A stretch of 64,000 nucleotides of DNA from Dryobates pubescens (lineage: Eukaryota; Chordata; Aves; Piciformes; Picidae). The stretch's first letter is position 1. Each line of letters begins with the position of its first letter. The position numbers and the translations under genes are program-made. The notes below the pieces were generated by a model. It worked only from the letters and a program-made list of their open reading frames with translations. It made no database searches and was not told the origin of the DNA. Positions 55,449-64,000 of the stretch are shown piece after piece. Location: assembly GCF_014839835.1 (NCBI RefSeq), contig NC_071644.1, positions 7,479,266 to 7,543,265 on the forward strand, read 5' to 3'.

Positions 55449-55870
55449 GCTGGCACGGCTCGGCTCGGCTCGGCTCAGCAAGGCTTAGCTCAGCTCTGCC
55501 CGGTTTAGCTCGGCTGGGCTCCTCTCACTCCTGTCCCGGCCCTTCCCACCCGGTTCTTAACCTGCTCTGCGCGGAGCCGGCACCGCCGCCCCGATCCCGC
55601 CCCCCGGTCCGGCTCAGCTCGGCACGGCTCAGCCCAGCTCGGCTCAGCGCCTCCCCCACAGACAAAGCACCTCCCGGCCACCCACAGCCCCTCTCCTCCC
55701 AGGGCCGCAGCCGCGGGGCTCGGTCGCCGCCTTCCCGGAGGGTCCCGGGGCTGGGCGCGGAGAGCGGTCCGGGATTCAGGGTCTGAAGCGGGGGGTGCTT
55801 GGCCGAGCTTTGGTCTGCAGCCCGCAGCCCCCGGCAAGAGCAGAGTGTGCTCAGCAAATGACCCTTTGCG
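54760..55870. promoter_or_regulatory. CpG island promoter of the SDR gene
   Basis: Long CpG-dense block spanning SDR exon 1, its upstream region and the start of intron 1. Upstream of the ATG (about 55,455-55,660) it holds many GCTCG/GCTCA pentamers, an imperfect short tandem repeat; 55,183-55,208 holds CAGCC repeats. No TATA box is obvious. Confidence 0.8.
55308..55448 (-). CDS. SDR exon 1 (dinucleotide-binding motif)
   Basis: The ATG at 55448-55446 opens MAQPRCRSVLITGSSRGIGL, and the exon ends at FATCRYPEKAQ with donor GTAAGT in phase 0. The exon lies inside the CpG island. The start is favoured because the glycine motif sits at residue 12, as usual in this group. Confidence 0.94.
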
Positions 55871-56059
55871 GATGAGAAAGCCTCTTCACCTCCCGACAAC
55901 CAGGCTCGGGGGGGCTCCCCCTCAGCCAGCAGACCATGGGCTGGAAGGCTTGGGGTTAAAGTGCCCAAGGCTCACAACTGTTGTACCTGAGACAACCTTC
56001 ACTCTGTCTGTGTGGAAATTAGCTGCAAGGTTGTGGTCGCTCCGTGCTTAAGAGGACCT

Positions 56060-56320
56060 GTAAGAAAGATGGGGACAGACCTCACAGCTGAGAGGACAAG
56101 GGGTGATGGCTTGAAACTAAAGGAGGGGAAGTTCAGACTGGGTACAAAGAGGAAATATTTTACCCTGAAGGTGGTGAGACCCTGGCCCAGGCTGCCCAGA
56201 GAGGTGGGAGATGCTCTTTCCCTGGAACCATCCCAGGTCTGGTTGTTCTGGGCTCTGAGCAACCTGCTCTGGTTGCAGCTGTCCCTGCTGACTGCGGTGG
56301 GCTTGGGCTTTGAGGGGTCT
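56060..56320 (+). mobile_element. CR1 LINE, diverged 3' piece
   Basis: Recognised by GACCCTGGCCCAGGCTGCCC and GCTCTGAGCAACCTGCTCTG; older looking, tail absent. Confidence 0.8.
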
Positions 56321-56354
56321 CTGCTTCATGCCCCTGTTAGAGAACTTCTTTGTT

Positions 56355-56572
56355 CTTTAGGTTGGATATCAGGAGACATTCCTTTGCTGCAAGAGTGGTC
56401 AGGCACTGGAACAGGCTGCCCAGGGAGTGGTGGAGGCACCAGCCCTGGAGGTGTTCAAGAAACCTGTGGCCATGGCACTTGGGGAGGTGGTTTAGTGGCC
56501 ACGGGGCTCCGAGGCTGACAGTTGGACTCTGATCTTGCAGGGCTGCTCCAACCAAACCCCTTCTATGACTCT
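56355..56572 (+). mobile_element. CR1 LINE, diverged 3' end
   Basis: Recognised by GGCACTGGAACAGGCTGCCC and the tail CCCCTTCTATGACTC. Confidence 0.82.
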
Positions 56573-57294
56573 GCTCCCTTGCCCTGGGGCTGTTTTCTTT
56601 GTTTCTAGACAGCAGCAGCTCCAAATCCTGGACAGGATGTACACCTCTGAAATTGTCTGTCCCTGCTGGGGGGCTCAAAAGGTTTGAGATCCTCCTGGCA
56701 CGCTCCCAGGGTGAAGATGTCCTCAAGTCACCTTCCCAGGCTGGAGGGCACAAGATCCTTGCAGTCATTTCTCCTCTCTCAGGCTCTCAGACACAGAAGG
56801 TGTGGGCTGCAAGCAAAGCTGAGCAGCAGCACAGCTTCTTCACCAGTGTTTTTGTTCTCTCTGTGGAGAAAGTCATGGCTCTGACCCTGCCACAGAGCAG
56901 TCCCCACCCTGCTCTTTTCCCTCTCTAGGTACAGAGACCTGGGCTGCCACTAAGCCAAAGCCTTGAGGAGGTTCTGAACCAGGTCCAAGGTTGAGCGGAT
57001 GCAGAGTGTTTGCCCATTGCAAAAGCTCCAAGGAGGAGGAATGTGGTGGTTCTGGGGATGCTTCACTGCCTTTTTATGGCATCAAACACACAGCACTTGG
57101 CAAACAAAGCCTGAGGGCAACTCCCCTCATAAATTGTCCCTTTCCCTGAGAGGGTTGGAAATACATAAGAGAAGAGGCAAGCATGGCTGGTCCTGCTTCA
57201 CTGCCGGGGATCAGAGCCGTGGGGCAGGGGACAACACCCACTTGTTGCACTCTGCCTGATGGATGACTGACACCAAAAGGGGAACCCAGCACTG

Positions 57295-57625
57295 CCATGG
57301 CCACTAAACCACATCCTGAAGCGCTGTGTCCGTGCATCTTTGATCACCTCCCAGGGATGGGGACTCCACCACCTCCCTGGGCAGCCTGGTCCAACCCCTC
57401 TCCACTCTTGCAGCAAAGAACATCCAACATCCAACCTAAACCTTCCCTGGTGCAACTTGTGGCCATTTCCTCTTCTCCTATCACTTACTCTGTGGGAGGA
57501 GACCAACAGCTGCCTGGCTGCAATCTCCTTTCAGGGAGCTGTAGAGTGCAGGGAGGGCTCCCCTCAGCCTCCTCTTCTCCAGACCAAGCGACCCTTCAGC
57601 CACTCCTCACCTGTTCCCCAGCCCC
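57295..57625 (-). mobile_element. CR1 LINE fragment
   Basis: Contains CAGGGATGGGGACTCCACCA and CTCCTCTTCTCCAGACCAAG; 3' tail partly missing. Confidence 0.85.
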
Positions 57626-58434
57626 TCTGCCAGCTTGGAGGGGCCTGGAAATGGAAATTCTCTTTACAGCAAAGGGAGGGAACTCCCCAGCTTTGGTTCA
57701 GGTTCTCAGGCAGCATGAACCTTCTCTTAGTGCCTCCATACCGTGTCCTCTGCGGGCTCCGTGGTGGTGTTTCCACAGAGAAAAGTGCTCTGTAGACTGA
57801 AGGGAACTCACCTGCCCTGAAGGGATCACCTAGGAGTGATAACGCCACAATAGGAGCTTTGGGAGAGGCCTCCAAACTCTCAATCCCCTCAAGATTGAGT
57901 GGCTTTGGAAATGGCACTGCCTGGGGGGCTGATTACGCTGAGAGGGGCGGGGGACAGTCACTCACTGAAGCTTAGCCCTGCAGCTACCAGGCCAGTTTCA
58001 CACAGCGGGGGTTGGAACAGACTCAGCTGCCGCTGCTCACACTATCGATGGCCAATTGATCAGGGGTTGCAGAGCAGCAAAGCCATCATGGAAACGCCTG
58101 GTGGCTGCCCTGCCACGTGTGAAGACGCCTGCCTGGAGCCAGCACCCTATTTAAAGCAGATCCACAGGAGCTAGATTCCACTGCCCCCTACACCTGGTGG
58201 GAAAAGCTCCTGTTCCTGCCAAGACTGGATGTGGCACCCAACATCCCACCCGAGATCAAATCTCCTTCAGGCTGGCTGATGGCAGGGGGTGGAGCAGGTA
58301 AGCAGCAGCTGCCAGGGCTGTCTATGAAGCACGGCAGCCAGCACAGTTCCTAGCACTCAGCACAGTAAGTGCTGAGGAACCCTTTGCTTGTGAATTCCTC
58401 CTGGTTACCAAGGCACATCCCACAGCTCTTGAAT

Positions 58435-58592
58435 CTTGGGAGATGCCTCATCCCTGGAAGCATTCCAGGCCAGGTTGGATGGGGCTCAGAGCAACCTGAT
58501 CTAGTTCAGGATGTCCCTGCTGACTGCAGGGGGTTGAACTAGACGACCTTTAAAGGTCCCTTCCCACCCAAACCAACCCACTCGGTGACATC
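58435..58592 (+). mobile_element. CR1 LINE, short 3' end
   Basis: From GGGAGATGCCTCATCCCTGG to CCACTCGGTGACATCC. Confidence 0.85.
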
Positions 58593-60089
58593 CTGAGCCA
58601 AGGGTGACATTTGCCTGTCCTCATGGCTGTGTGCCACCAGGCACAGCTCTGTGGGACCAAGGTGTATCTCCCACCCCCATATTTCCACAGCTCCATCTCA
58701 CACCTCCTCTAGCTGCTCTCAGCATCTTCTCCCAAACCCACCTCCTTGCCAAGCCCTTCTGTGGAGTTATCTGTGTTGGGCTTTCTGCTGGCAGGGACAG
58801 ATTGTTCTCTTCTGGAACAGGAGGTCTTTTTGTCCTGTGAGCTCACCACTTTGGTGTCAAAATCCACACCTTCTGCCTCCTTAAAAACTCTTCAGAGGAG
58901 AAGCCAAGTGCCTTAGAAAGTAGCTAACTGCTTCTTCAGCACAGTAGTTGGCTGGTGATGCCAAGGGACGTCCCGTTCATGGAGGAGGTTGTATTAGCCT
59001 TGGCCTTACCTCTGCCCTTCTCCAGGCTACTTGTGCTGGATGAAGGCCATGTGTGGAGCTACCAGAACTGAGACTTCACTAAGGTGATTCCCCTTCCAGA
59101 GGCGGCCAGGACTATGAAACCTGCCTCCCCCATATGCTGCTTACCTCAGGAACAGGGCAAGAGGCAATTCCAGGAGCATCCAGAGCAGATGAAGGAGCCA
59201 AACAGGAGAACACCACTCACCTCTGACCTGGGAGATACTCAATGCAGATCTGAGGCTGAGCTGCTCCAAGTAATAGCCAGGAGGTGAGATTCAAAATGAG
59301 AACTCTCCAGACAGTGTTGCTTCAGCTTGGTCACAAAGTGACTTCTTGAACCACATTGGGTGAGCTGCCTTAACTCCTAACTCAAATCATTTGACTAAGT
59401 GGTTTCACCTCGTGGTGGGTTGAAATTTCCCCCCCACCCCCAGCATTACCACCCAGCTTTGTGCTGGTGCAGGAACTGCTAACTGCCATCCCCCACCACT
59501 GCTCTGCTGCAGCCCCAGGGAGATTCCCTTCTAGCTGCTGCCCATCTCAGTTGTCTTTCCCTCCCTCAAGGAGCAATCAGAACTATGATAACTAACTACA
59601 GCTCAACCACTGCTAGAGGGGGACCAGGAAAGAACTACTCTCCCCCTGCACAAAACACAGGGGTGCCCACTGCAGCTCCCCAGTAATGCTGATGTAGAAC
59701 ATCCCTGCTATGAAAAGCAGTTAGGTTATGGACAGAGGGAGCTGCAAGAGCTCCAAAGCCTCAAAGATTGGTAAAGTTGACCAATCTGTCCTCTGCTAGT
59801 GACACAGAGTGATCCCAGCTCAGGAAAGTGGCAGGCTAGAGGCTGGCCAAATGCAGGCTGACTGCCAATCAGCTGCCTTGCCTCATTAAAAACAAACGGA
59901 ATGCCCATGGGATGTGAAAGTGTTACAAGAGTCACTGTCACACTGAGCCACCCACAAACCCCCTCCTGCATCCCTTCCCCTGCAGTGGGCAGGTGGTTAA
60001 CCAGCAGGCAGTGCTCCCAGGAAGATCTAATCACAAGAGCTTGAAAAGCTCAAAGAGCAGCACACACCACCCCAGCCTGCTCCGCCAGG

Positions 60090-60347
60090 ATGGGCCCAGC
60101 TTCTCAAGGCCTTGCCCAGAGAGGTGGTTGAATCCCCATCCCTGGAAGGGTTTCAGAGATGTGGTGCTGAGGAACATGGCTTAGCCCCAGCCTTGGTGGT
60201 TAGAGCATGGTTGGAGTCCATGATGCCATGGTTTAGTAGTCATGAGGTGCTGGGTGGCAGGTTGGACTTGATGACCTTGGAGGCCTTTTTCAACCTTATT
60301 GATTCTATGACCTTAGGTCTTGCCAACCAAAATGATTCTGTGATGCT
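60090..60347 (+). mobile_element. CR1 LINE, 3' end
   Basis: Ends with GGACTTGATGACCTTGGAGG and ATTGATTCTATGACC about 160 bp beyond the CCNL2 poly(A) site. A second tail-like piece, CCAAAATGATTCTGTGATG, follows. Confidence 0.87.
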
Positions 60348-60504
60348 CTGATCTCTCTCTACCCCTCCTCTGAGGGTGGAACAACACAAGCTAGTCTTAA
60401 CCCTACTCCAACTTACCCATGCCCCCCATTCAAGCACCCAATTTCTGCCCTTATGAGCAGGCAGGGAGGTGTGAGCTCAGAAGAAACTACTAGCAAGTAA
60501 ACTG

Positions 60505-61704
60505 TCATAGAAAATCAAATACTTTAATGAAATCAGGGGAGCATCAAGAGTAACAGCTCAGCTATACCACTAGAACTGATACTACTGGGCTGTGGGGGGT
60601 GTGTGTGTGGGGGGAGGGGTGGGGGGGGGCTTGTTACTACTTTGAAATGCTCTGTTCTTCAAAACAAGCATGCAGGATTGACAGACTACCAATTCTTCAA
60701 GAGAGCCTCAAAGATCATCCTGAGTCGAGGGGAGGGGGGTGGGGGCAAGAAATCCAAACCACTGAAAAGGCAGAGATAGGAAAAGGTCTTCCCAGCTGGT
60801 GGCCTGCACACAGCATTGCACAGATCAAAAATAGACTCCTCTCAAAGCCACGCCAAGCCTTTCACATTGATCACAATCCTCTACACAAGTCTCTGACACA
60901 AGGGTCAAGTTTTGAAGTCATCTTTTTTTTTTTTGTGGTGGTTTTGGGTTGTTTGGGTTGGTTTTTTTTTTTGTGTGTGTCTTCTTTTTTGTCTTCCCTG
61001 TAGCTTTAACTTCCAGCTGTATTAAACAAAGGATTATTTACACTGTGGGCAAAGTGGAAAGGCTTTTAGTAAGGCCCTAACCCCATACTGTAACACTGCA
61101 AAATATATATATATATATGTACACAAATAGAACCTAATATAGGCAACAGAGCTAAAAAAAAAAACCACACCACCCAACAAAACAACCCCAAAAGTCACCT
61201 TGCATCTGTACAACATCATTGAGTCAGTATGAAAAAAAAGACAGCTTTGTTAGCACCAAGCCACTCCAATGCTGCTTAGGAGCTGCCCTGAGCCTCCCAG
61301 TTCCACAAGGAAGGACTCCTCGGCACCAGCAGCTGCGGCTGCTGAGCCACAACCCGAGCTCCTGCTCGCAGAACTGGAAGGCCCAAGCAACAGCCACTCC
61401 CCCCCACCCCCACCCCCCCACAACTGCACTATGGTATGGGAATTACTAAAGAACAGGCAGAGGAGCATCCAGAGAAGCCCTGCAGCGTTATCAGAACAGT
61501 CACAGAGACAAGGATCAGATCAAGTCCTTCACATCATCCTTTCCTTTGGAGTCAGGGCAGCACTCAGTGGGGGGCGCCGGGCCACCGCTCAAGCCAGGCC
61601 TGCTTAACCCCTTCAGGCTGCAAAGCTCCAGGAGGAGGAAGGGCATGCCCTGCTGCAGCTCCCAAAGGAAAGAGGTCTGGGGGCTTTGTCAGTTCTGCTT
61701 GGGT
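60505..61704 (-). other. CCNL2: CCNL2 3'UTR with ATTAAA signal
   Basis: About 1.2 kb of repeat-poor, A/T-run-rich sequence follows the stop. A minus-strand ATTAAA at 60525-60530 is a plausible variant poly(A) signal. The sense strand carries long C tracts near 60,590-60,630 and 60,727-60,745, A runs near 60,920-60,980, and a short TA repeat at 61,104-61,118. Confidence 0.55.
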
Positions 61705-62059
61705 TCACCTCCTGTGCCTGCTGTGGCCGGGGTGGTCTCGGTCGTAGCGGTGGGCGGCTCGCTCGTAGGAGCGCTCCCGCTCGTGCCGCTGCGCCCGGTA
61801 GTAGTGACTCTTCTTCTTGTACTTCCCAGAGTGGTCTGAGCGCTCCCTGGAGCGGCTCCTGGAGCGGGAGGAGCTCCTGCTGCGAGACTTCCTGCCTTTG
61901 TGAGCGGAGTATTTGTAGTCCTTGGACTTCTTGTAGCTCCTCACCTTGGAGCCTTTGTAGCCGGAGCCGTGGTTGAACTGCCTGGGAGGGGAATCGCTGC
62001 GGCTCCGCGAGCGGCTGTGGGACTTGGAGCCGCTGGAGGTGGAGTAGCTTTCACTTTTC
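61705..62059 (-). CDS. CCNL2: CCNL2 last coding exon (RS domain C-terminus)
   Basis: Encodes [40 protein letters not shown], several SRSRS runs, [18 protein letters not shown] and [10 protein letters not shown], then TGA at 61707-61705. It is rich in serine-arginine and tyrosine, as in human cyclin L2. Confidence 0.96.
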
Positions 62060-64000
62060 CTGTGGCAAGGAGAGGGGGGAAAAAAGAGCAAGGGAAGGCT
62101 TATAGCTCTTGTTGAAAGGCTACCAAAGCTCATTCTGAAGGATGTGCTGGGAGAAGCTCCCACAACACCCCTGAAAGGGGTGTTGTGGGAGCTTCTCCCA
62201 GCACATCCTTCAGAGTGAGCTCCAAGGGGTGGGCCTGGGAGCTTCTCCCAGCACATCCTTCAGAGTGAGCTCCAAGGGGTGGGCCTGGGAGCTTCTCCCA
62301 GCACATCCTCCTCCTCCCCCAGTACCCACCTGTGCTTAGGGGAGGCAGATCTGGACGGTGACCTCGAGTAACTCGGGTCTCGACTCCCACTTCGACTTCT
62401 GCTCTCCCTCCCTTTCTGAACCCTGCGAGAGACAACAGACTCCAGGTCATTTTGCTTCAAGGAGTGATGGGCCACAAAGGACAACCACCAAAAAGGCCTT
62501 TTCCATGCTGAAAGCCTTACCCATTTACTGGGCTGTTGGAACTGGTTCTTTTTGCTGCCTCTGTTTTCCTCTTGGCATTCTTCATTGCCTGCACAGGTAG
62601 CGGCGAAGGTTTATTTCCTTTGACTTCTTTTGGAGACTCTAAGGAAAGAAGCCTTTAAGTGTTGGGTCGTGGCTGAAAGGACTGAAGCCTCCCTCCCCTT
62701 GCCCCCATTTCAACCCCTCTGTGACAACCAGCACTGTCTCCATGCAGTTTGCTCATCTGCTCACAGATGCAAGCACACAACCACCCCCAAAGCAGCCAGT
62801 CTGAAGAGGTTCACAGCAGGCAGAGGTCAAGCGGAAAGGTTTCTGCTGTGGCACTGAAGCACTTCTGGGAAGGGAGCTGACTGCAATAGCAAGGGACTGG
62901 TCTCAAAGCCACTTCAAGAAGTCACAACAAGCAGCTTGCTTTTCTTGCCAGTTGCTCAGTGTTTGTAGCATCCTGCTTCTCAGTTTAAGAAGGTGATCTG
63001 CCAGGCAAGACAGGCACCAGGCTGCAAGCTCCTGACCAAGCAGAGGCAGGAACACGTCCTCCGCTTGTCACCCAGGAGCAGCACTCCTGCCAGGGCTCCT
63101 CATCACAGCTGGGCTTGAATACTGCTTTAGCATAACAAACCAACTGCAAGTATTTGTTCAAGCTGATTGCCAAACCCACAAAAAAAGGCCCAGTCCCTGT
63201 ACTGTGAGAGTTTAAGCTGGGCTGGATCTCAGACTGACTCAAGTTTAGCCTGCATCTGCTTCAGGAAATGACAAAGGTACACCACCACTCAAACTCTGCC
63301 ATTTCAACTGCTGCTAGAAGCCAGTTAAAAGCAAACCAAACAAAAAGAAGCCAAACCCCACTGCACATGCACCTCCAAGCAGAGTGAAAATACATTTAAT
63401 GTGAGGAAGGGTTATTCAGGAGTTATTCACTACTGACCATTTTTGGGGATAGGGGAAAATCCTGAGGTGTTATCCAAACTTGGGGCTCCCTCAGGCACCA
63501 GACCTTTAGCTTGTGCTTTTGCCTCTTCAATTGCCAATTTCTTCTTTTCTACTTTACTTTCCAGATCAGAGAGATCAACCTGTGAACACAGGAGCACTGC
63601 TTAGGAGAAAGCCTGGTACACTGCACTGTCTGCTTACCCACAGGCTGGGGGGCAGTAAGTCTAAAGAGACCCAGACATTGGCTGCTATCACGTTCCACTT
63701 CACAGAGCAGGCTTGCAGCTCCTTTTGAACCAGGCAAGGTTTCAGAACCACAGAATGGTCTGGGTTGGAAGAGACCTCAGAAGCTCATCCAGTCCAACCC
63801 CCTCTGCAGCAAGCAGGAGCATCCTCAACTACATCAGGCTGCCCAAAGCCCTGTGAAGCCTCGCTTTGAGGATCTCCAAGGATGGGGCTCCAACCACCTC
63901 CCCCATGCAACCTGTTCCACCTGCAGCCTCCAGTGACCACTCACAACAAGCAGCAAACCTTTTTCCTGGTGTAGAGCTGCAAAATCTTCAAGCAGATTTC
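61705..64000 (-). CDS. CCNL2: CCNL2 (cyclin L2), 3' part, runs off the right edge
   Basis: Cyclin L2 partners CDK11 and works in pre-mRNA splicing in nuclear speckles. Only the last five exons are here: 64000-63959 (partial), 63579-63438, 62638-62521, 62422-62330 and 62059-61705, encoding 249 residues plus stop. They give [14 protein letters not shown] (end of the second cyclin fold), a coiled [19 protein letters not shown] segment, [25 protein letters not shown], then the RS domain with SRSRS runs, [20 protein letters not shown] and the terminus [12 protein letters not shown]. All are colinear with human CCNL2. The last donor-proximal sites are weak (GTTTGC after 63959; GTCAGT after 63438). 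The cyclin boxes proper lie outside the window. Confidence 0.96.
62127..62221. repeat. 46-bp inverted repeat with 3-nt loop in a CCNL2 intron
   Basis: The left arm 62127-62172 and right arm 62176-62221 are reverse complements with one mismatch (62133 against 62215), around the loop GAA. The innermost 39 bp are perfect. It lies inside the 270-nt intron 62060-62329 before the last CCNL2 exon. Confidence 0.95.
62190..62312. repeat. 50-bp direct repeats in a CCNL2 intron
   Basis: The segment starting GGGAGCTTCTCCCAGCACAT occurs at about 62188, 62238 and 62288, period 50 bp, the third copy cut short near the exon donor. The first copy also forms the right arm of the neighbouring inverted repeat. 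Confidence 0.88.
62330..62422 (-). CDS. CCNL2: CCNL2 exon (start of RS domain)
   Basis: Encodes [15 protein letters not shown], then [14 protein letters not shown] 93-nt phase 2-2 exon; skipping would keep the frame. The following 270-nt intron contains a large inverted repeat. Confidence 0.94.
62521..62638 (-). CDS. CCNL2: CCNL2 exon (ESPKE segment)
   Basis: Encodes [19 protein letters not shown], then [10 protein letters not shown] and SPVNG. A 118-nt exon, phase 1 to phase 2, donor GTAAGG. Confidence 0.94.
63438..63579 (-). CDS. CCNL2: CCNL2 exon (helical linker)
   Basis: Encodes [31 protein letters not shown] and [12 protein letters not shown]; colinear with human VDLTHLEGEVEKRKHAIEEA and beyond. 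Phase 0 to phase 1, donor GTCAGT. Confidence 0.95.
63745..63935 (-). mobile_element. CR1 LINE, 3' end in a CCNL2 intron
   Basis: Begins CCACAGAATGGTCTGGGTTG and ends about 25 bp from the exon at 63959, in sense with CCNL2, close to that exon's weak donor. Confidence 0.88.
63959..64000 (-). CDS. CCNL2: CCNL2 exon (partial at window edge)
   Basis: Fourteen codons, [14 protein letters not shown], matching human [14 protein letters not shown]. The apparent donor after AAG is GTTTGC, weak at +3 and +4. The exon continues beyond 64000. Confidence 0.9.

Larger units (their letters stand above)
55871..60504. other. Intergenic region between the SDR gene and CCNL2
   Basis: Contains five CR1 pieces and otherwise nothing recognisable; no exon with plausible splice sites was found on either strand. 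Confidence 0.55.

Noticed and set aside
54770-55968. Several 140-220 aa frames around the SDR promoter
   Set aside because: CpG-island composition artefacts in all frames; only the SDR exon 1 frame matches a protein family.
62127-62221. Inverted repeat as a microRNA precursor
   Set aside because: The arms are almost perfectly paired and young, with a 3-nt loop, unlike a processed microRNA hairpin; a simple palindromic duplication explains it better.
1-64000. Retrovirus-like elements, DNA transposons, tRNA or rRNA genes, CRISPR
   Set aside because: No LTR pair, primer-binding site, gag/pol/env-like protein, terminal inverted repeats with a transposase, tRNA fold or spaced short repeats were recognised.

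Overview
The window is vertebrate nuclear DNA, almost certainly from a bird. Genes are split into short exons with long GT-AG introns. The interspersed repeats I could recognise are nearly all 3'-truncated CR1 LINEs, about 40 pieces, and I saw no Alu/B1-type SINEs or L1. The gene order matches the block MXRA8 - AURKAIP1 - CCNL2 of human 1p36 (an avian microchromosome). Such a high CR1 density is known from Piciformes (woodpeckers and relatives) and some neighbouring orders, so a piciform-like bird is my best guess; this is inference. No retrovirus-like element, RNA gene or CRISPR array was recognised.

Layout: all four genes are on the minus strand, so they read right to left. Positions 1-5,115 are intergenic with CR1 pieces; DVL1 would be expected beyond the left edge by synteny. 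MXRA8 has ten coding exons between 5,464 and 32,131, with a 12.5-kb first intron. Positions 32,140-38,740 are intergenic and CR1-rich. AURKAIP1 (mitoribosomal protein mS38) lies at 38,813-41,357, with a CpG-island promoter near 41,900. An SDR-family oxidoreductase of the C-factor type (six exons) lies at 44,110-55,448, with its own CpG island. Positions 55,900-60,500 are intergenic. The 3' part of CCNL2 (five exons, ending in the RS domain) lies at 61,705-64,000 and continues past the right edge.

Exon boundaries were set by eye from reading-frame continuity, GT/AG sites and protein similarity to remembered human orthologues. All exon phases close exactly: MXRA8 439 aa, AURKAIP1 214 aa, SDR 253 aa. 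The genes share a neighbourhood rather than a pathway: a cell-surface Ig protein, a mitoribosome subunit, a soluble oxidoreductase and a splicing-linked cyclin.

The most striking structure is in AURKAIP1. A 54-bp minisatellite starts exactly at the exon 2 / intron 2 junction and carries 13 further copies of the 5' splice site. Every copy is in frame, so each alternative donor would add a multiple of 18 residues. Other notable structures are a near-perfect 46-bp inverted repeat inside a 270-nt CCNL2 intron, a roughly 180-nt hexamer-derived pyrimidine tract in front of MXRA8 exon 3, a 21-nt MXRA8 microexon, several nested CR1 insertions, and two CR1 copies that share the same non-CR1 block.
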